A stretch of 64,000 nucleotides of DNA from Plastoroseomonas arctica (GCF_018128965.1 NZ_JAAEDH010000003.1:165321-229320); one strand, 5' to 3'. Shown: positions 24,134-34,954, counted from the first letter of the stretch. The notes: generated by a model from the sequence alone, not told the origin. Made by a program: numbers and translations.

Positions 24134-24994
24134 ATGAGCCAGAATCCCCCCCGCCCCCCGCGCCGCGCCCGACTGCCCGAGGGCGTGCGCGGCGCGCTGC
24201 ACGTGCTGGAAGGCGCGCTCACCCGTCGCCACCCGGCACCGCCGCCGCCGCGCGATGGCGGCGCGGCGGCCGAGGCGAGCCTGGTCGTCGCATCCTACAA
24301 CATCCATCGCTGCATCGGCGTCGATCGCCGATTTGATCCGGTGCGCGTCGCCGCCGTCATCGAGGAGCTGGGCGCCGATATCGTCGCGCTGCAGGAAGCC
24401 GACCGCCGCTTCGGCCACCGCGTCGGCCTGCTCGACCTCAGCGCCATCGAGCGGCGCACCGGGCTGATGCACGTGCCGATCTCGCAGACGCCGGGCGGGC
24501 ATGGCTGGCGTGGCAATGCGTTGCTGGTGCGCGGCGGCGCGGCGACGCTGACACGGCGGGTGACGCTGCCCGGCGCGGAGCCGCGCGGCGCCCTGATCGT
24601 GGAACTCGCGCTGCCGCAGGGGCCACTGCGCGTGGTTACCGCCCATCTGGGGCTGCTGCGCCGGCACCGTGCGCTGCAGGCGGCGCATATATTGGCGGAG
24701 CTGCAGGATGCGGCGCCGATGCCGATGCTGCTGATGGGCGACCTCAATGAATGGCGACCGGGCGTCGCCTCCTCGCTGGCACCGCTCGCACCCCTGTTCG
24801 GGCCGTTCGGGCCGCCGCTGCCGAGCTTCCCCTCGCGCAAGCCGTTCCTCGCCCTCGACCGCATCCTCGCGCATCCGCACGGGCTGATCACCGCGGCGCA
24901 TGTGCATGACAGCCCCCTCGCGCGCCAGGCGTCGGACCACCTGCCGCTCACCGCGCGCATCGTGCTCGCGTCGGCGCTGTCCGAGGCGGCATGA
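24134..24994 (+). CDS. Endonuclease/exonuclease/phosphatase family hydrolase (YbhP-like)
   Basis: About 286 residues. Metal-dependent phosphodiesterase fold: ASYNIHRC near the N-terminus, the Glu in VALQEADRRFG, TAHLGLLRRHR, the MGDLNEW Asp-x-Asn pair and the terminal QASDHLPL Asp-His. The N-terminus is Pro/Arg-rich without a signal, so it is probably cytoplasmic. ATG 24134 is chosen at the junction with this basic start; the longer frame from 23975 is AT-mixed and non-homologous. The ATGA overlap with the following PLD gene parallels ybhP-clsB of enterobacteria, suggesting phospholipid metabolism. Confidence 0.85.
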   Translation: MSQNPPRPPRRARLPEGVRGALHVLEGALTRRHPAPPPPRDGGAAAEASLVVASYNIHRCIGVDRRFDPVRVAAVIEELGADIVALQEADRRFGHRVGLLDLSAIERRTGLMHVPISQTPGGHGWRGNALLVRGGAATLTRRVTLPGAEPRGALIVELALPQGPLRVVTAHLGLLRRHRALQAAHILAELQDAAPMPMLLMGDLNEWRPGVASSLAPLAPLFGPFGPPLPSFPSRKPFLALDRILAHPHGLITAAHVHDSPLARQASDHLPLTARIVLASALSEAA

Positions 24995-26355
24995 ACGTCT
25001 CGGGCAAGGCGGGGCTGGCGGCGAGCACCGTAGCACTGCTGCCCGAGGGGCTCGGCGCCTTCGCCGACCGGGTCGCCTCGGCGCGGGGCGCGGTCCACAG
25101 CCTCGATCTGCAATACTACCTCTGGCACAACGACCTGACCGGGGCGTTGCTGGCGCGCGAGATCCTGCACGCGGCGGATCGTGGCGTTCGCGTGCGCCTT
25201 CTGCTCGATGCGCTGAACATCATCGGCAAGGATGGCAGCCTCACCGCCCTCGCCGCACATCCGCGCATCCAGATCCGCCGCTTCAACGCGGGACGCTGGC
25301 GGCGCTGGGGACAGTCCGGCTTCATGCTGGAGATGCTGCTGGGCAGCTGGCATCTCAACCGGCGCATGCACAACAAGGCCTGGATCGCGGACGGCACCCG
25401 GCTGATCTGCGGCGGACGGAACATCGGCGACCGCTACTTCGACGCCGGCGGCGATTTCAACTTCCGTGACCTCGACGTGCGCATCGAGGGTCCCGCCGCG
25501 GAACCCGCTTCCACCATCTTCGAGGCCTATTGGCGCAGCCCGCTGGCGCGGCCGCTCGGCCGCATCGCGCGGCTGCGGGCGCGGCGAACCTCGCTGCGCC
25601 GCTTTCGCAGGCTGCTTGACCGCCGCGCGTCGGCGCCGCACGCCGCGGACCTGCTCGCGGAGGTGGCCGATGCCTCGACGCTGCACATCCCCGAGCACGC
25701 GCTCACCATCCTGGCCGACCCGCCGGCCAAGGCGTCGGGGCATGCGAGCGGCACGGTCGCGCCGGCGCTGATGGCGCTGCTCGCGACGGCGCGGCGGGAA
25801 GCGCTGATCATCTCGCCCTATTTCGTGCCCGGCCCGGCCGGCACGGCGCTGCTGGCGCGGCTGGTCGCCTCCGGCGTGCGCGTCGCGGTGATCACCAATT
25901 CGCTCGCGGCGACTGATGTGGTCGCGGTGCATGGCGGCTATTCGCGCTATCGGCCCGCGCTACTCGCGTCGGGCGTGGAACTCTACGAGCTCAAGGCGAG
26001 CGTCGAGACCAAGGCCGGGCTGTTCGGCTCGAAGGGGGCCAGCCTGCACACCAAGGCGGTGATGGTCGATGATGGGCCGGTCTTCATCGGCTCGTTCAAC
26101 ATGGACCCTCGCTCGGCCTCGCTGAACACCGAGATGGGCGTGATGCTGGACCATCGCGGCCTGGCGCGGCTGCTGCGACGGCAGCATCGGCGGCTGTCGG
26201 ATGGCGGGCGCAGCTGGCGGGTTCGGCTGGAGCGCGGCCGCATCGCCTGGACCGACGAGCACGGGCCGCCGCTCGGCCGCGAGCCGGCGGCGAGTTGGCG
26301 GCGGCGGCTGGCGGCGTGGGTGATGCGCTGGCTGCCGATCGAGTCGCAGCTTTAG
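24991..26355 (+). CDS. Phospholipase D / cardiolipin synthase family protein
   Basis: 454 residues with two PLD phosphotransfer motifs: HNKAWIADGTRLICGGRNIG at about 127-146 and HTKAVMVDDGPVFIGSFN near the C-terminus. HSLDLQYYLWHNDLTG in the N-terminal part is typical of bacterial cardiolipin synthases of the ClsB/ClsC type, which join phospholipids at the inner membrane; no membrane helices are apparent. Coupled to the upstream EEP hydrolase gene. It ends 5 bp before copy 3 of the hairpin element. Confidence 0.88.
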   Translation: MNVSGKAGLAASTVALLPEGLGAFADRVASARGAVHSLDLQYYLWHNDLTGALLAREILHAADRGVRVRLLLDALNIIGKDGSLTALAAHPRIQIRRFNAGRWRRWGQSGFMLEMLLGSWHLNRRMHNKAWIADGTRLICGGRNIGDRYFDAGGDFNFRDLDVRIEGPAAEPASTIFEAYWRSPLARPLGRIARLRARRTSLRRFRRLLDRRASAPHAADLLAEVADASTLHIPEHALTILADPPAKASGHASGTVAPALMALLATARREALIISPYFVPGPAGTALLARLVASGVRVAVITNSLAATDVVAVHGGYSRYRPALLASGVELYELKASVETKAGLFGSKGASLHTKAVMVDDGPVFIGSFNMDPRSASLNTEMGVMLDHRGLARLLRRQHRRLSDGGRSWRVRLERGRIAWTDEHGPPLGREPAASWRRRLAAWVMRWLPIESQL

Positions 26356-26360
26356 AAAGC

Positions 26361-26405
26361 TTGGGGGAAATGAATTTCCCCCAAACCCCCATTCTTTCAT
26401 TTTTG
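26361..26405 (+). repeat. Dispersed palindromic 3'-end element, copy 3
   Basis: A perfect 10-bp stem TTGGGGGAAA / TTTCCCCCAA around a TGAA loop, then ACCCCCATTCTTTCATTTTT. It starts 5 nt after the PLD gene stop and faces copy 4. Confidence 0.88.
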
Positions 26406-26474
26406 ATCATTGGTTCGCGTCGCCAGGTCGCGCTGCCATCAACGAACCCGTGCTGGCCATGCTGCCAGACCAAA

Positions 26475-26521
26475 TGATAAAAACAAAAGAATGGGGGTCT
26501 GGGGGAGATTCTTTCCCCCAG
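26475..26521 (-). repeat. Dispersed palindromic 3'-end element, copy 4
   Basis: On the minus strand CTGGGGGA / TCCCCCAG with an AAGAATC loop, then ACCCCCATTCTTTTGTTTTT. It starts 4 nt after the amiC stop. ATCATTGGT (26406) and ACCAAATGAT (26469) add an inner inverted repeat, so copies 3 and 4 form one large mirrored structure. Confidence 0.88.
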
Positions 26522-26525
26522 TCTT

Positions 26526-27656
26526 TTAGGCCCTCACATAGCCCTCGACGGCCCTGGCCAGAGCCTGCGCCAGCCGCGCCCGATGCGTGGGCCGCCGGAG
26601 TGCCGCCTCGTCCGCGCTGCTCGACAGAAAGCCGAGCTCGACCAGCGCCGATGGCGTCTCGGGCGATTTCAGCACCACGAAGGCGGCCTGGCGGTGCGTG
26701 TTGGGCAGCAGCGCCGTCGCCTCGCCGAGCTCATTGACCGCGAGGCGCGCGATGCGCGCGCTGCCGGCCTGGGTCTCGGCGCGCATAAGCGAGAGCAGGA
26801 TGCTCGCGACCTCGGGCGTGACGGAGGGCAGGCGCAGGCCGCCCATCGCGTCGGCATTGTTCTCGCGCCGCGCCAGTGCCTCAGACAGCGGATCGGTCGC
26901 GGTGTCGGAGAGCGTGTAGACCGAGGCGCCGCGCGCGCCCGGCGCGCTGTCGGCGTGGATAGAGAGGAACAGCGCCGCTTCCTGGCGGCGGGCGAGGTCC
27001 ACGCGCGCGGCGAGCGGGACAAAGATGTCGCGCGTCCGCGTCATCGCCACGCGCACTTGGCCACCAGCCTCGAGCTGGCGCTTGAGCTCGAGCGCGGTGG
27101 CCAGCGTGATGCGCTTCTCGAGCGTGCCGTCGGCGCCGATGGTGCCGGGGTCGCGGCCGCCATGTCCGGCATCGATCACCACCAGCGGCCTGGCGCGGGC
27201 GGTTGCGGCGAGGCTGCCGCGCAATAACGGCTCGCGCGCGCGAACCAGGCGGGCGAAGGCGTCCTCCTCGACCGGCGTCAGTTCCAGGCGCAATTCGCCG
27301 GGCACTGCTGGCCCAGGGCGCAGCCGCACGCGGGCGGGTTCGGACAGCAGCACGGTGAGGCGCGAGGCGGCGGGTTCGAATCGCAGCTCCGCGATAAGGC
27401 CGCCGCGGGCAGGGAGTCCCGCCGCCGGCCAGGCGAGCTCCGGAAGCTGGATGATCAGGCGATCCGGCCCGGCCGCCGCGTTGATTGCATAGCGTTGGCC
27501 CGCGCCCAGGATCAGCGTGAGGCGAGCCCGGCGGGCGCCGTTGCTGATGCGCAGCGGCAGCGCCTGCGCGAGCGTGGCCTGGGGGAGCAGGCCCACGATC
27601 AGGCCGGCGAAAAGCCAGTGCCGCCGGGTCAGCCCTGGGCGTTCATCAGCCGGCAT
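26526..27656 (-). CDS. amiC: N-acetylmuramoyl-L-alanine amidase (AmiC type)
   Basis: Zinc amidase that cuts the peptide from murein during septum splitting in the periplasm. About 376 residues: a twin-Arg signal (TRRHWLFAGLIVGLLPQATL), an AMIN domain of about 110 residues, then an Amidase_3 domain with zinc ligands in VIDAGHGGRDPG, TLEKRITLATALEL, and FLSIHADSAPG, and the catalytic Glu in SALVELGFLSS. ATG 27656 places the RR motif near the N-terminus; a longer start at 27731 would not. It is divergent from rne, an arrangement familiar in Rhodospirillales. Confidence 0.93.
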   Translation of the reverse strand: MPADERPGLTRRHWLFAGLIVGLLPQATLAQALPLRISNGARRARLTLILGAGQRYAINAAAGPDRLIIQLPELAWPAAGLPARGGLIAELRFEPAASRLTVLLSEPARVRLRPGPAVPGELRLELTPVEEDAFARLVRAREPLLRGSLAATARARPLVVIDAGHGGRDPGTIGADGTLEKRITLATALELKRQLEAGGQVRVAMTRTRDIFVPLAARVDLARRQEAALFLSIHADSAPGARGASVYTLSDTATDPLSEALARRENNADAMGGLRLPSVTPEVASILLSLMRAETQAGSARIARLAVNELGEATALLPNTHRQAAFVVLKSPETPSALVELGFLSSSADEAALRRPTHRARLAQALARAVEGYVRA

Positions 27657-28241
27657 CGCAGGCGCATTCTCCCCGATTCGCGCGCAATCCCCGACGATGT
27701 GGCATGGATGGCGTGGTTGAGCCAGCAGCATGGCTTGCCCGTTGTCGCGGCAGCGCCTAGGGTGTGTAGCCCCGGCGGCTTTCGTTGCCGGCGAAAGGTT
27801 TACCCAGGCGCCTTGGAGCCATGGTCGCGCGGACTTCGTACCCCTTCAGCGGGTGTCGCGCAGCTTTAATGGTCCCGCCTGCCCCCTTCGCCGCGACGGG
27901 ATGACCCGATGCAAACGCAGCGCACCCGCTTCGATCACGACGTGGATCATCGGGAAAGCGTGCGAGACGCATCCCGCCGGCCCGTCTGCGCCTCCGCCCC
28001 TCACGCCCGTTCGCGGCGCGTCGGGGTGCAGGGCCAAGGGGCACGAGGAGAAGGCGCGCCCACCCAGGGCCCGGTCCTGCCCCTCAAGGCAGCCCTGGCC
28101 CACCGAGAGAGGAGGATGCTTTGGCCGCTGACCGCATGATCGCGCCGCGCAGCCATGACTCCGCTCGGGCCGATCCACCCCATTCCGCCCTGGCCCTGCC
28201 GCTGATCGCAGCCCGGCCCGCGGCGCGGAGCATTCCTGTCG
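27657..28241. other. 585-bp amiC-rne intergenic region; probable rne leader
   Basis: No credible gene; the frames here are shadows that lack family-like sequence. A hairpin (CTTTCG-TTGCCGG-CGAAAG, about 27780-27798) and several GC-rich inverted repeats are visible. A long untranslated leader is known for RNase E genes, where the enzyme cuts its own message; such a role here is inference. The amiC promoter must also lie in the left part. Confidence 0.5.
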
Positions 28242-31200
28242 ATGACCAAACGTATGCTGATCGATGCGGCCCACCCGGAAGAGACCCGGGTCGTCGTGCT
28301 GGATGGCACCAGGCTTGAAGAATTCGACCTTGAGACGGCGCATCGCCGCCCTCTGAAGGGCAACATCTACCTTGCGAAGGTGGTGCGGGTGGAGCCCTCG
28401 CTCCAGGCCGCCTTCGTCGAGTATGGCGGCAACCGGCACGGCTTCCTCGCCTTCGGCGAGATCCACCCGGACTACTACCAGATCCCGGTCGCGGACCGGC
28501 AGCGCCTGATCGCGATGCAGGCCGCCGAGGCGCGCGCCGAGGACGAGGCCGAGGAACGCGCCGCCCAGCAGCGCGAGGCCCGCCGCAACCGCGCACCGCG
28601 CGAGCCGGCCCAGGTCGACCAGCCGGTCACGGCCGAAGCGGCGCCCGACGCGCTCGACGATGCGACGCCGGCCGAGCCCTTCGCCATCACCGACCCTGCC
28701 GAGGATGTCGCGCAGGTCGTGGCCGATGCGCCCGCCGAGCCGCAGGCCCAGCCGCTCGCCATGGATGCCGAGCGCGTCGAGGGTGAGGCGCTCGCCGACG
28801 AGGCCGAGGATCGTGCCGCCGCGCGCGCCGACATGCAGGCCGCAGATGCGGTGCGCGAGGATGCCGCCGAAGCCGCCGCCGAGGATGCCGCCTTCGAGGA
28901 GCAGCGCGTCGCGGACGAGGCGAGCGAGGCGCTTGCCGAGGAAGACCGCGCGCCCGAGGCGCCGATGCCGGAGCTTCTCGGCGGCGAAGACCCTGCCAGC
29001 GAGGACGAGACCGGCGACGGCGAGAGCGAGGGCCGCAGCGAACGCCGCTCGACGCCGAATTTTCTGCGCCACTACAAGATCCAGGAAGTCATCCGCCGCC
29101 GCCAGATCCTGCTGATCCAGGTCGTCAAGGAAGAACGCGGCTCCAAGGGTGCGGCGCTGACCACCTTCATCTCGCTCGCCGGCCGCTTCTCGGTCCTGAT
29201 GCCGAACAGCCCGCGTGGGGGCGGCGTCTCCCGCAAGATTACCTCGGCGACCGACCGCAAGCGCCTGCGCGAGGCGATCGACGATGTGGGTCTGCCCGAT
29301 GGCATGTCGCTGATCGTGCGCACGGCCGGTGCCAACCGTCCCAAGCCCGAGATCACGCGCGACTGCGAATATCTGCTGCGGCTTTGGGATTCCATCCGCG
29401 ACCGCACGCTGGCCTCCTCCGCGCCGGCGCTGATCTATGAGGAAGCGGACCTCATCAAGCGCTCCATCCGCGACGTCTTCTCGCGCGACGTGGATGAGCT
29501 GGTGGTGGAGGGCGACGACGCCTTCCAGCAGGCGCGCGAATTCATGCGCATGCTGATGCCGGCCAACGCCCAGAAGGTGCGGCTGCACCGGGAACCGACG
29601 CCGCTGTTCGCCCGCCACGGCGTGGACGCGGCGCTGGACGCGATGAATTCGCCGACCGTGCAGCTGCGCTCGGGCGGCTACATCGTCATCAACCAGACCG
29701 AGGCGCTGGTCGCCATCGACGTGAACTCGGGACGTGCCACGCGCGAGCGGCACATCGAGGACACCGCGCTGCGCACCAACCTCGAAGCCGCCGAGGAGAT
29801 CGCGCGGCAGCTGCGCCTGCGCGATCTCGCGGGCCTCATCGTCATCGACTTCATCGACATGGAATCCTCGCGCCACGATGCGATGGTGGAGAAGCGGCTG
29901 AAGGACCAGCTGCGCCATGATCGCGCCCGCATCCAGGTCGGCCGCATCAGCCACTTCGGCCTGCTGGAGATGTCGCGGCAGCGCCTGCGCCCCTCCATCG
30001 CCGAGCACAACACGGTCATCTGCGTGCATTGCCAGGGCCGCGGCTTCGTGCGCGGCATCGAGAGCAGCGCCTTGCAGGCGTTGCGCGCCATCGAGGAGGA
30101 GGGCGCGCGCCGCCGTTCCGCCGAGATCGTCGTGCATTTGGCCGGCCCGGTCGCGCTGTACCTGCTCAACCGCAAGCGGGAGCGCCTGGCGCAGATCGAG
30201 GAGCGCTGGTCCATGCAGGTCTTCCTGCAGCCGGACGACACGCTGATCGCGCCGAACCTCCGCGTCGAGCGGGTGCGCGCGCAGTCGCCGGATGCGGTCG
30301 CGACCGCGCCGTCGGCGCTGCGCATGGACTACGCGCCGGAGCCCGAGCTGCCCGAGGAGATCGCCGAGGAGGAGGCCGCCGAGGCCGCGCCCGTCGATGG
30401 TGCACCGGCCGAGGCCCGTCCCGAGACGAGCGAGGAGGCCGAGCGCCGCCGTCGCCGCCGCCGCCGCCGTGGCCGTGGCCGCCGCGAGGATGGCCAGCCG
30501 GGCGAGGGTGCGTCCGAATCCGGCGAGGGTTCCGACCAGGATGCCGAGGGTGACGTCGCCCTGACCGAGGCGCTGGACGGCGCCGAGGCCAGCGATGCGG
30601 GCGATGCCGTCGACGGCGCGGAAGCCGGTCCGGATGAGGGCGGCGAGAAGGGCGATGCCAGCGATGGACGTCGACGTCGTGGCCGCCGGGGTGGCCGACG
30701 CCGGCGTGGCGAAGGTCCGGATGGTCGCGAAGCGCCTGGCCTGAACGGTGCGGCCGAGCCGTCCGATGCGGCGGAGCCGGATGCCGGCGACGAGATCGGC
30801 GAGATCGCGGTGCCGCCGCCGCCGCCACCCACGCGCGCGCCGCGCCCGCCGCGCTACGCGGGCCCGACGCCGGCGGATCCCTTCGCAGGCCAGATCGACG
30901 ACATCTTCTCGGTCATGGAAGCTGCCGAGGCCGCGGCCGAAGCCCAGGCCGCCGCGCGCCCGTCGAAGCGTGGCGCCTCGCCCGAGCCTGAGCCGGCCGA
31001 GGTCGACACGACGCCGGTCGACACGGCGTCGGCCGAGCTGGTCGCCGAAACGCCGGCGCCCGGGCCTGTCGCCGTCGAAGCTGTAATCGAGCCGGTGCCG
31101 GCGCCGGCACCGGCTGCCCCGGAACCCGCTGCCGCCGCGCCGGTTGCCCCGTCACCGGTCGAGCCGGTGGCCGCCGCGCCGGTCCAGCCGATCGTCCTGG

Positions 31201-31253
31201 ACGCGGAGGCTGCGGTCGCGCTGCCCAAGCGCAGCGGCTGGTGGCGCCGCTGA
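28242..31253 (+). CDS. rne: Ribonuclease E
   Basis: Endonuclease that starts mRNA decay and matures rRNA; scaffold of the degradosome. 1003 residues. MTKRMLIDAAHPEETRVVVLDGTRLEEFD opens the catalytic half. The S1 domain is split by a very acidic Ala/Glu insert (about residues 95-265), usual for alphaproteobacteria. The active-site Asp is in VAIDVNSGRATRER, the second in VIDFIDM, and the zinc-link CVHCQGRG follows. A run of Arg residues (about 730-745) and a long Ala/Pro/acid-rich tail form the scaffold half, ending SGWWRR as in alphaproteobacterial RNase E. GGAG lies about 10 bases before the ATG. It has no same-strand partner. Confidence 0.97.
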   Translation: MTKRMLIDAAHPEETRVVVLDGTRLEEFDLETAHRRPLKGNIYLAKVVRVEPSLQAAFVEYGGNRHGFLAFGEIHPDYYQIPVADRQRLIAMQAAEARAEDEAEERAAQQREARRNRAPREPAQVDQPVTAEAAPDALDDATPAEPFAITDPAEDVAQVVADAPAEPQAQPLAMDAERVEGEALADEAEDRAAARADMQAADAVREDAAEAAAEDAAFEEQRVADEASEALAEEDRAPEAPMPELLGGEDPASEDETGDGESEGRSERRSTPNFLRHYKIQEVIRRRQILLIQVVKEERGSKGAALTTFISLAGRFSVLMPNSPRGGGVSRKITSATDRKRLREAIDDVGLPDGMSLIVRTAGANRPKPEITRDCEYLLRLWDSIRDRTLASSAPALIYEEADLIKRSIRDVFSRDVDELVVEGDDAFQQAREFMRMLMPANAQKVRLHREPTPLFARHGVDAALDAMNSPTVQLRSGGYIVINQTEALVAIDVNSGRATRERHIEDTALRTNLEAAEEIARQLRLRDLAGLIVIDFIDMESSRHDAMVEKRLKDQLRHDRARIQVGRISHFGLLEMSRQRLRPSIAEHNTVICVHCQGRGFVRGIESSALQALRAIEEEGARRRSAEIVVHLAGPVALYLLNRKRERLAQIEERWSMQVFLQPDDTLIAPNLRVERVRAQSPDAVATAPSALRMDYAPEPELPEEIAEEEAAEAAPVDGAPAEARPETSEEAERRRRRRRRRGRGRREDGQPGEGASESGEGSDQDAEGDVALTEALDGAEASDAGDAVDGAEAGPDEGGEKGDASDGRRRRGRRGGRRRRGEGPDGREAPGLNGAAEPSDAAEPDAGDEIGEIAVPPPPPPTRAPRPPRYAGPTPADPFAGQIDDIFSVMEAAEAAAEAQAAARPSKRGASPEPEPAEVDTTPVDTASAELVAETPAPGPVAVEAVIEPVPAPAPAAPEPAAAAPVAPSPVEPVAAAPVQPIVLDAEAAVALPKRSGWWRR

Positions 31254-31260
31254 CCCTTCG

Positions 31261-31305
31261 GTAAGCAAGGCCGCCCGGGGAAGTAGACCCCCGGGCGCGC
31301 CTTAC
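31261..31305. terminator. Hairpin between convergent rne and the dehydratase gene
   Basis: CGCCCGGGG-loop-CCCCGGGCG (31272-31297) is nested in an outer GTAAG/CTTAC pair. It is symmetric and close to both stops, so it could serve both genes. T-runs are absent, so it is not a textbook intrinsic terminator. Confidence 0.55.
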
Positions 31306-32252
31306 CGGATCCAGCTGCGAAACAGAGCCAGGTCGATGTTCCCGCCGCACAGGATCAACGCCACGCGCTTGCCGCGCATCTGCGCCTTATCCTGCAGCAG
31401 CGCCGCCAGCGGCGCCGCGCCAGCGCCCTCGGCCAGGTTGTGGGTGTCCGTCCAATAGGCGCGGATCGCCTCGGCCACCGCGGCATCCGTCACGGTCACG
31501 ATGCGGCTCGCGCCACGGCGGATGATCTCGAGGGCCGCCGCATCGGGGATGCGCGTCGCCATGCCGTCGGCGAGGGTGAGCGCGGTTTCCGTTGTCACCA
31601 CCTGCCCGGCGGCAAAGCTCCGCGCGTAGGAATCCGCCTCGGTGCTCTGCACGCCGATGATCTCGGTCGAGAGGCCGAGCAGGTCTCGCGCCAGGATGCA
31701 GCCACAGATGCCCGAGCCCAGCCCGATCGGCACGTAGAGCGCATCCGGCGGCGGTCCGGCGCGGAAGAGTTCGAGCGCGTAGGTGGCGACGCCGATGACG
31801 AGATCGGGGTGGAAGGAGGGCGTGAATTCCAGCCCCTTGGCCGTGGCGATGCACATGGCCTCGATCCGGGCGGCGTCGAAATCCGCGCCATGTTCGATCA
31901 GGCGTGCGCCCTGCGCGCGCATCGCGGCGTTCTTCTCGGTGCTGTTCCCGCACGGTACGATGATGGTGACCGGGATGCCGGCGCGGGCTCCGGCAAATGC
32001 CAGGGATTGCCCGTGATTGCCGCGCGTCGCCGAGATGACGCCGCGCGTGCCGGGGCGCTCGCGCGCGAGGCGGTCGAAATAGGTGATGCCGCCGCGGATC
32101 TTGAAGGCGCCGACGGGGGTGTGGTTCTCGTGCTTCACCACGACCACGCAGCCTGCGCGTTCGGACAGCAGCGGCCAGGCGATGAGCGGCGTCGGAGGGA
32201 AGACGGCGTGCACGAGGTCGGCCGCGGCTTCGAGTGCGGGCAGGTCGAACAT
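31302..32252 (-). CDS. Threonine/serine dehydratase-like PLP enzyme
   Basis: 316 residues, fold-type II PLP enzyme of the TdcB/IlvA group without the C-terminal regulatory domain. The PLP lysine is in PVGAFKIRGGITYFD; SATRGNHGQSLAFAG binds the cofactor phosphate and substrate; the glycine loop is PIGLGSGICG. It likely deaminates threonine or serine to a 2-oxo acid, though serine racemase and hydroxyaspartate dehydratase are close relatives and cannot be excluded. Convergent with rne; cold-shock gene upstream on the same strand. Confidence 0.85.
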   Translation of the reverse strand: MFDLPALEAAADLVHAVFPPTPLIAWPLLSERAGCVVVVKHENHTPVGAFKIRGGITYFDRLARERPGTRGVISATRGNHGQSLAFAGARAGIPVTIIVPCGNSTEKNAAMRAQGARLIEHGADFDAARIEAMCIATAKGLEFTPSFHPDLVIGVATYALELFRAGPPPDALYVPIGLGSGICGCILARDLLGLSTEIIGVQSTEADSYARSFAAGQVVTTETALTLADGMATRIPDAAALEIIRRGASRIVTVTDAAVAEAIRAYWTDTHNLAEGAGAAPLAALLQDKAQMRGKRVALILCGGNIDLALFRSWIR

Positions 32253-32279
32253 CGGCGCGTTTCCTGTCAGGCGGGCATG

Positions 32280-32308
32280 AAAAAACCGGCGCCTCGCGAC
32301 GCCGGTTC
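32280..32308 (-). terminator. Terminator of the cold-shock gene
   Basis: Minus strand: AACCGGCGTC-GCGA-GGCGCCGGTT followed by TTTTC. A G-C rich stem with T-run, directly after the csp stop. Confidence 0.9.
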
Positions 32309-32328
32309 CATCGGAGATGTCGAGGTGC

Positions 32329-32532
32329 TCAGAGCGGCTTGAGGTTGGTGGCGGCGGCCTTGCCGCGCTCCATCACCACGTCATAGCTGACCTTCTGGTT
32401 TTCGTTCAGACCCTGCAGCCCGGCCTTCTGCACCGCGGTGATGTGGACGAAGACGTCCTTGCCACCTTCCTGCGGGACGATGAAGCCGAAACCCTTGGTT
32501 GCGTTGAACCACTTCACGGTACCTGTCGACAT
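32329..32532 (-). CDS. cspA: Cold-shock domain protein (CspA family)
   Basis: 67-residue single-strand nucleic-acid-binding beta-barrel acting as an RNA chaperone. RNP1 is KGFGFI at residues 13-18 and RNP2 is VFVHI at 27-31. The ATG has AGGAGG eight bases upstream, which decides against the 37-residue longer frame. A TTGACA box on the minus strand at 32684-32689 may be part of its promoter, giving a leader of over 100 nt as is usual for csp genes, but no good -10 was found. Followed by a clear terminator. Confidence 0.95.
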   Translation of the reverse strand: MSTGTVKWFNATKGFGFIVPQEGGKDVFVHITAVQKAGLQGLNENQKVSYDVVMERGKAAATNLKPL

Positions 32533-32724
32533 GCGACTGCCTCCTCTTTCGCTATGCCCGGCGATCATCACCTGGGCAGGCAACCGGGGAATTGGGACGT
32601 CATGGAGGCACCCGGTATCCCGAGGCACGTCACGGCGGGCCAAAGACGGTTGGCACGATAAGCTGATCCGGGGCAGCCGGCGCTGTCAAACAAAAGGCGC
32701 GTTATGTGGCGGTGCACAATAAGA

Positions 32725-32750
32725 AAGGGCGGCCCTTACGGGCCGCCCTT
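32725..32750 (-). terminator. Terminator of groES-groEL
   Basis: AAGGGCGGCCC-GTAA-GGGCCGCCCTT, an 11-bp stem followed by TCTTATT on the minus strand, 29 bp after the groEL stop. Confidence 0.9.
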
Positions 32751-32778
32751 CCTGTCTTCCGAACCCCTGTGAAGGAGA

Positions 32779-34431
<1,653 letters not shown>

Positions 34432-34484
34432 CTACCTCTTGGTTGGGTTCGGGTGCTAGTATCGTTCAGGCGGAAGGCGCGTTG

Positions 34485-34799
34485 TTACGCGGCCTTCTTC
34501 GCCTCGAGGGAGCCCTCGACGATGCCCAGGATGTCGGACTCCTTCATGATCAGCAGCTCTTCGCCGCCGATCTTGACCTCGGTGCCCGACCACTTGCCGA
34601 ACAGGATGCGGTCGCCGGCCTTCACGTCCAGGGCGCGCAGCTCGCCCTTGTCGTTCAGGGTGCCGGAACCCACGGACACAACCTCGCCCTCCTGGGGCTT
34701 TTCCTTGGCCGTGTCGGGGATGATGATGCCGCCAGCCGTCTTCTCTTCCGCGGTGACGCGGCGAACGAGAACGCGGTCATGCAGGGGACGAAAGCTCAT
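34485..34799 (-). CDS. groS: 10-kDa co-chaperonin GroES
   Basis: 104 residues. [23 protein letters not shown] at the start, the mobile loop [13 protein letters not shown], and [18 protein letters not shown]. It caps the GroEL ring. ATG 34799 is preceded by GGAGAG; a longer frame would translate the CIRCE operator. It is the first gene of the operon, controlled by the promoter and operators just upstream. Confidence 0.98.
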   Translation of the reverse strand: MSFRPLHDRVLVRRVTAEEKTAGGIIIPDTAKEKPQEGEVVSVGSGTLNDKGELRALDVKAGDRILFGKWSGTEVKIGGEELLIMKESDILGIVEGSLEAKKAA

Positions 34800-34891
34800 G
34801 TGATCTCTCTCCTGACGCCTCATGATTGAAGCACGTCTCTCGACGGGGGCTGTGGAGTGTCGGAGCGGCGTCCCGAATGGCCCGCCGGCCG

Positions 34892-34918
34892 CTAGCACTC
34901 CCCCCGAAGGAGTGCCAG
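34892..34918 (-). promoter_or_regulatory. CIRCE operator 1 (HrcA site), downstream of the promoter
   Basis: CTAGCACTC-N9-GAGTGCCAG, matching the TTAGCACTC-N9-GAGTGCTAA consensus with exact 9-bp spacing. It sits just after the predicted -10, in the early transcribed region of groESL. Confidence 0.93.
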
Positions 34919-34919
34919 C

Positions 34920-34948
34920 TAACTAACGCCGACGCGTGCGTGCGTCAA
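34920..34948 (-). promoter_or_regulatory. groESL promoter
   Basis: Read on the minus strand: TTGACG (34948-34943), 17 bp, then TAGTTA (34925-34920). It is flanked by two CIRCE elements. The housekeeping-like -35 and spacing suggest HrcA repression is the main control; an overlapping heat-shock sigma site is possible. Confidence 0.75.
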
Positions 34949-34954
34949 GCGCTT

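Noticed and set aside
26381..26400. Short hypothetical genes beginning inside the hairpin elements
   Set aside because: Frames through the elements give recurrent strings such as NSFPPSF only because the DNA repeats; they lack ribosome sites.
27846..30137. 763-codon open frame antisense to the rne leader and rne
   Set aside because: A GC-skewed shadow of the rne reading frame; composition is His/Arg/Gly-rich with no family-like motifs.
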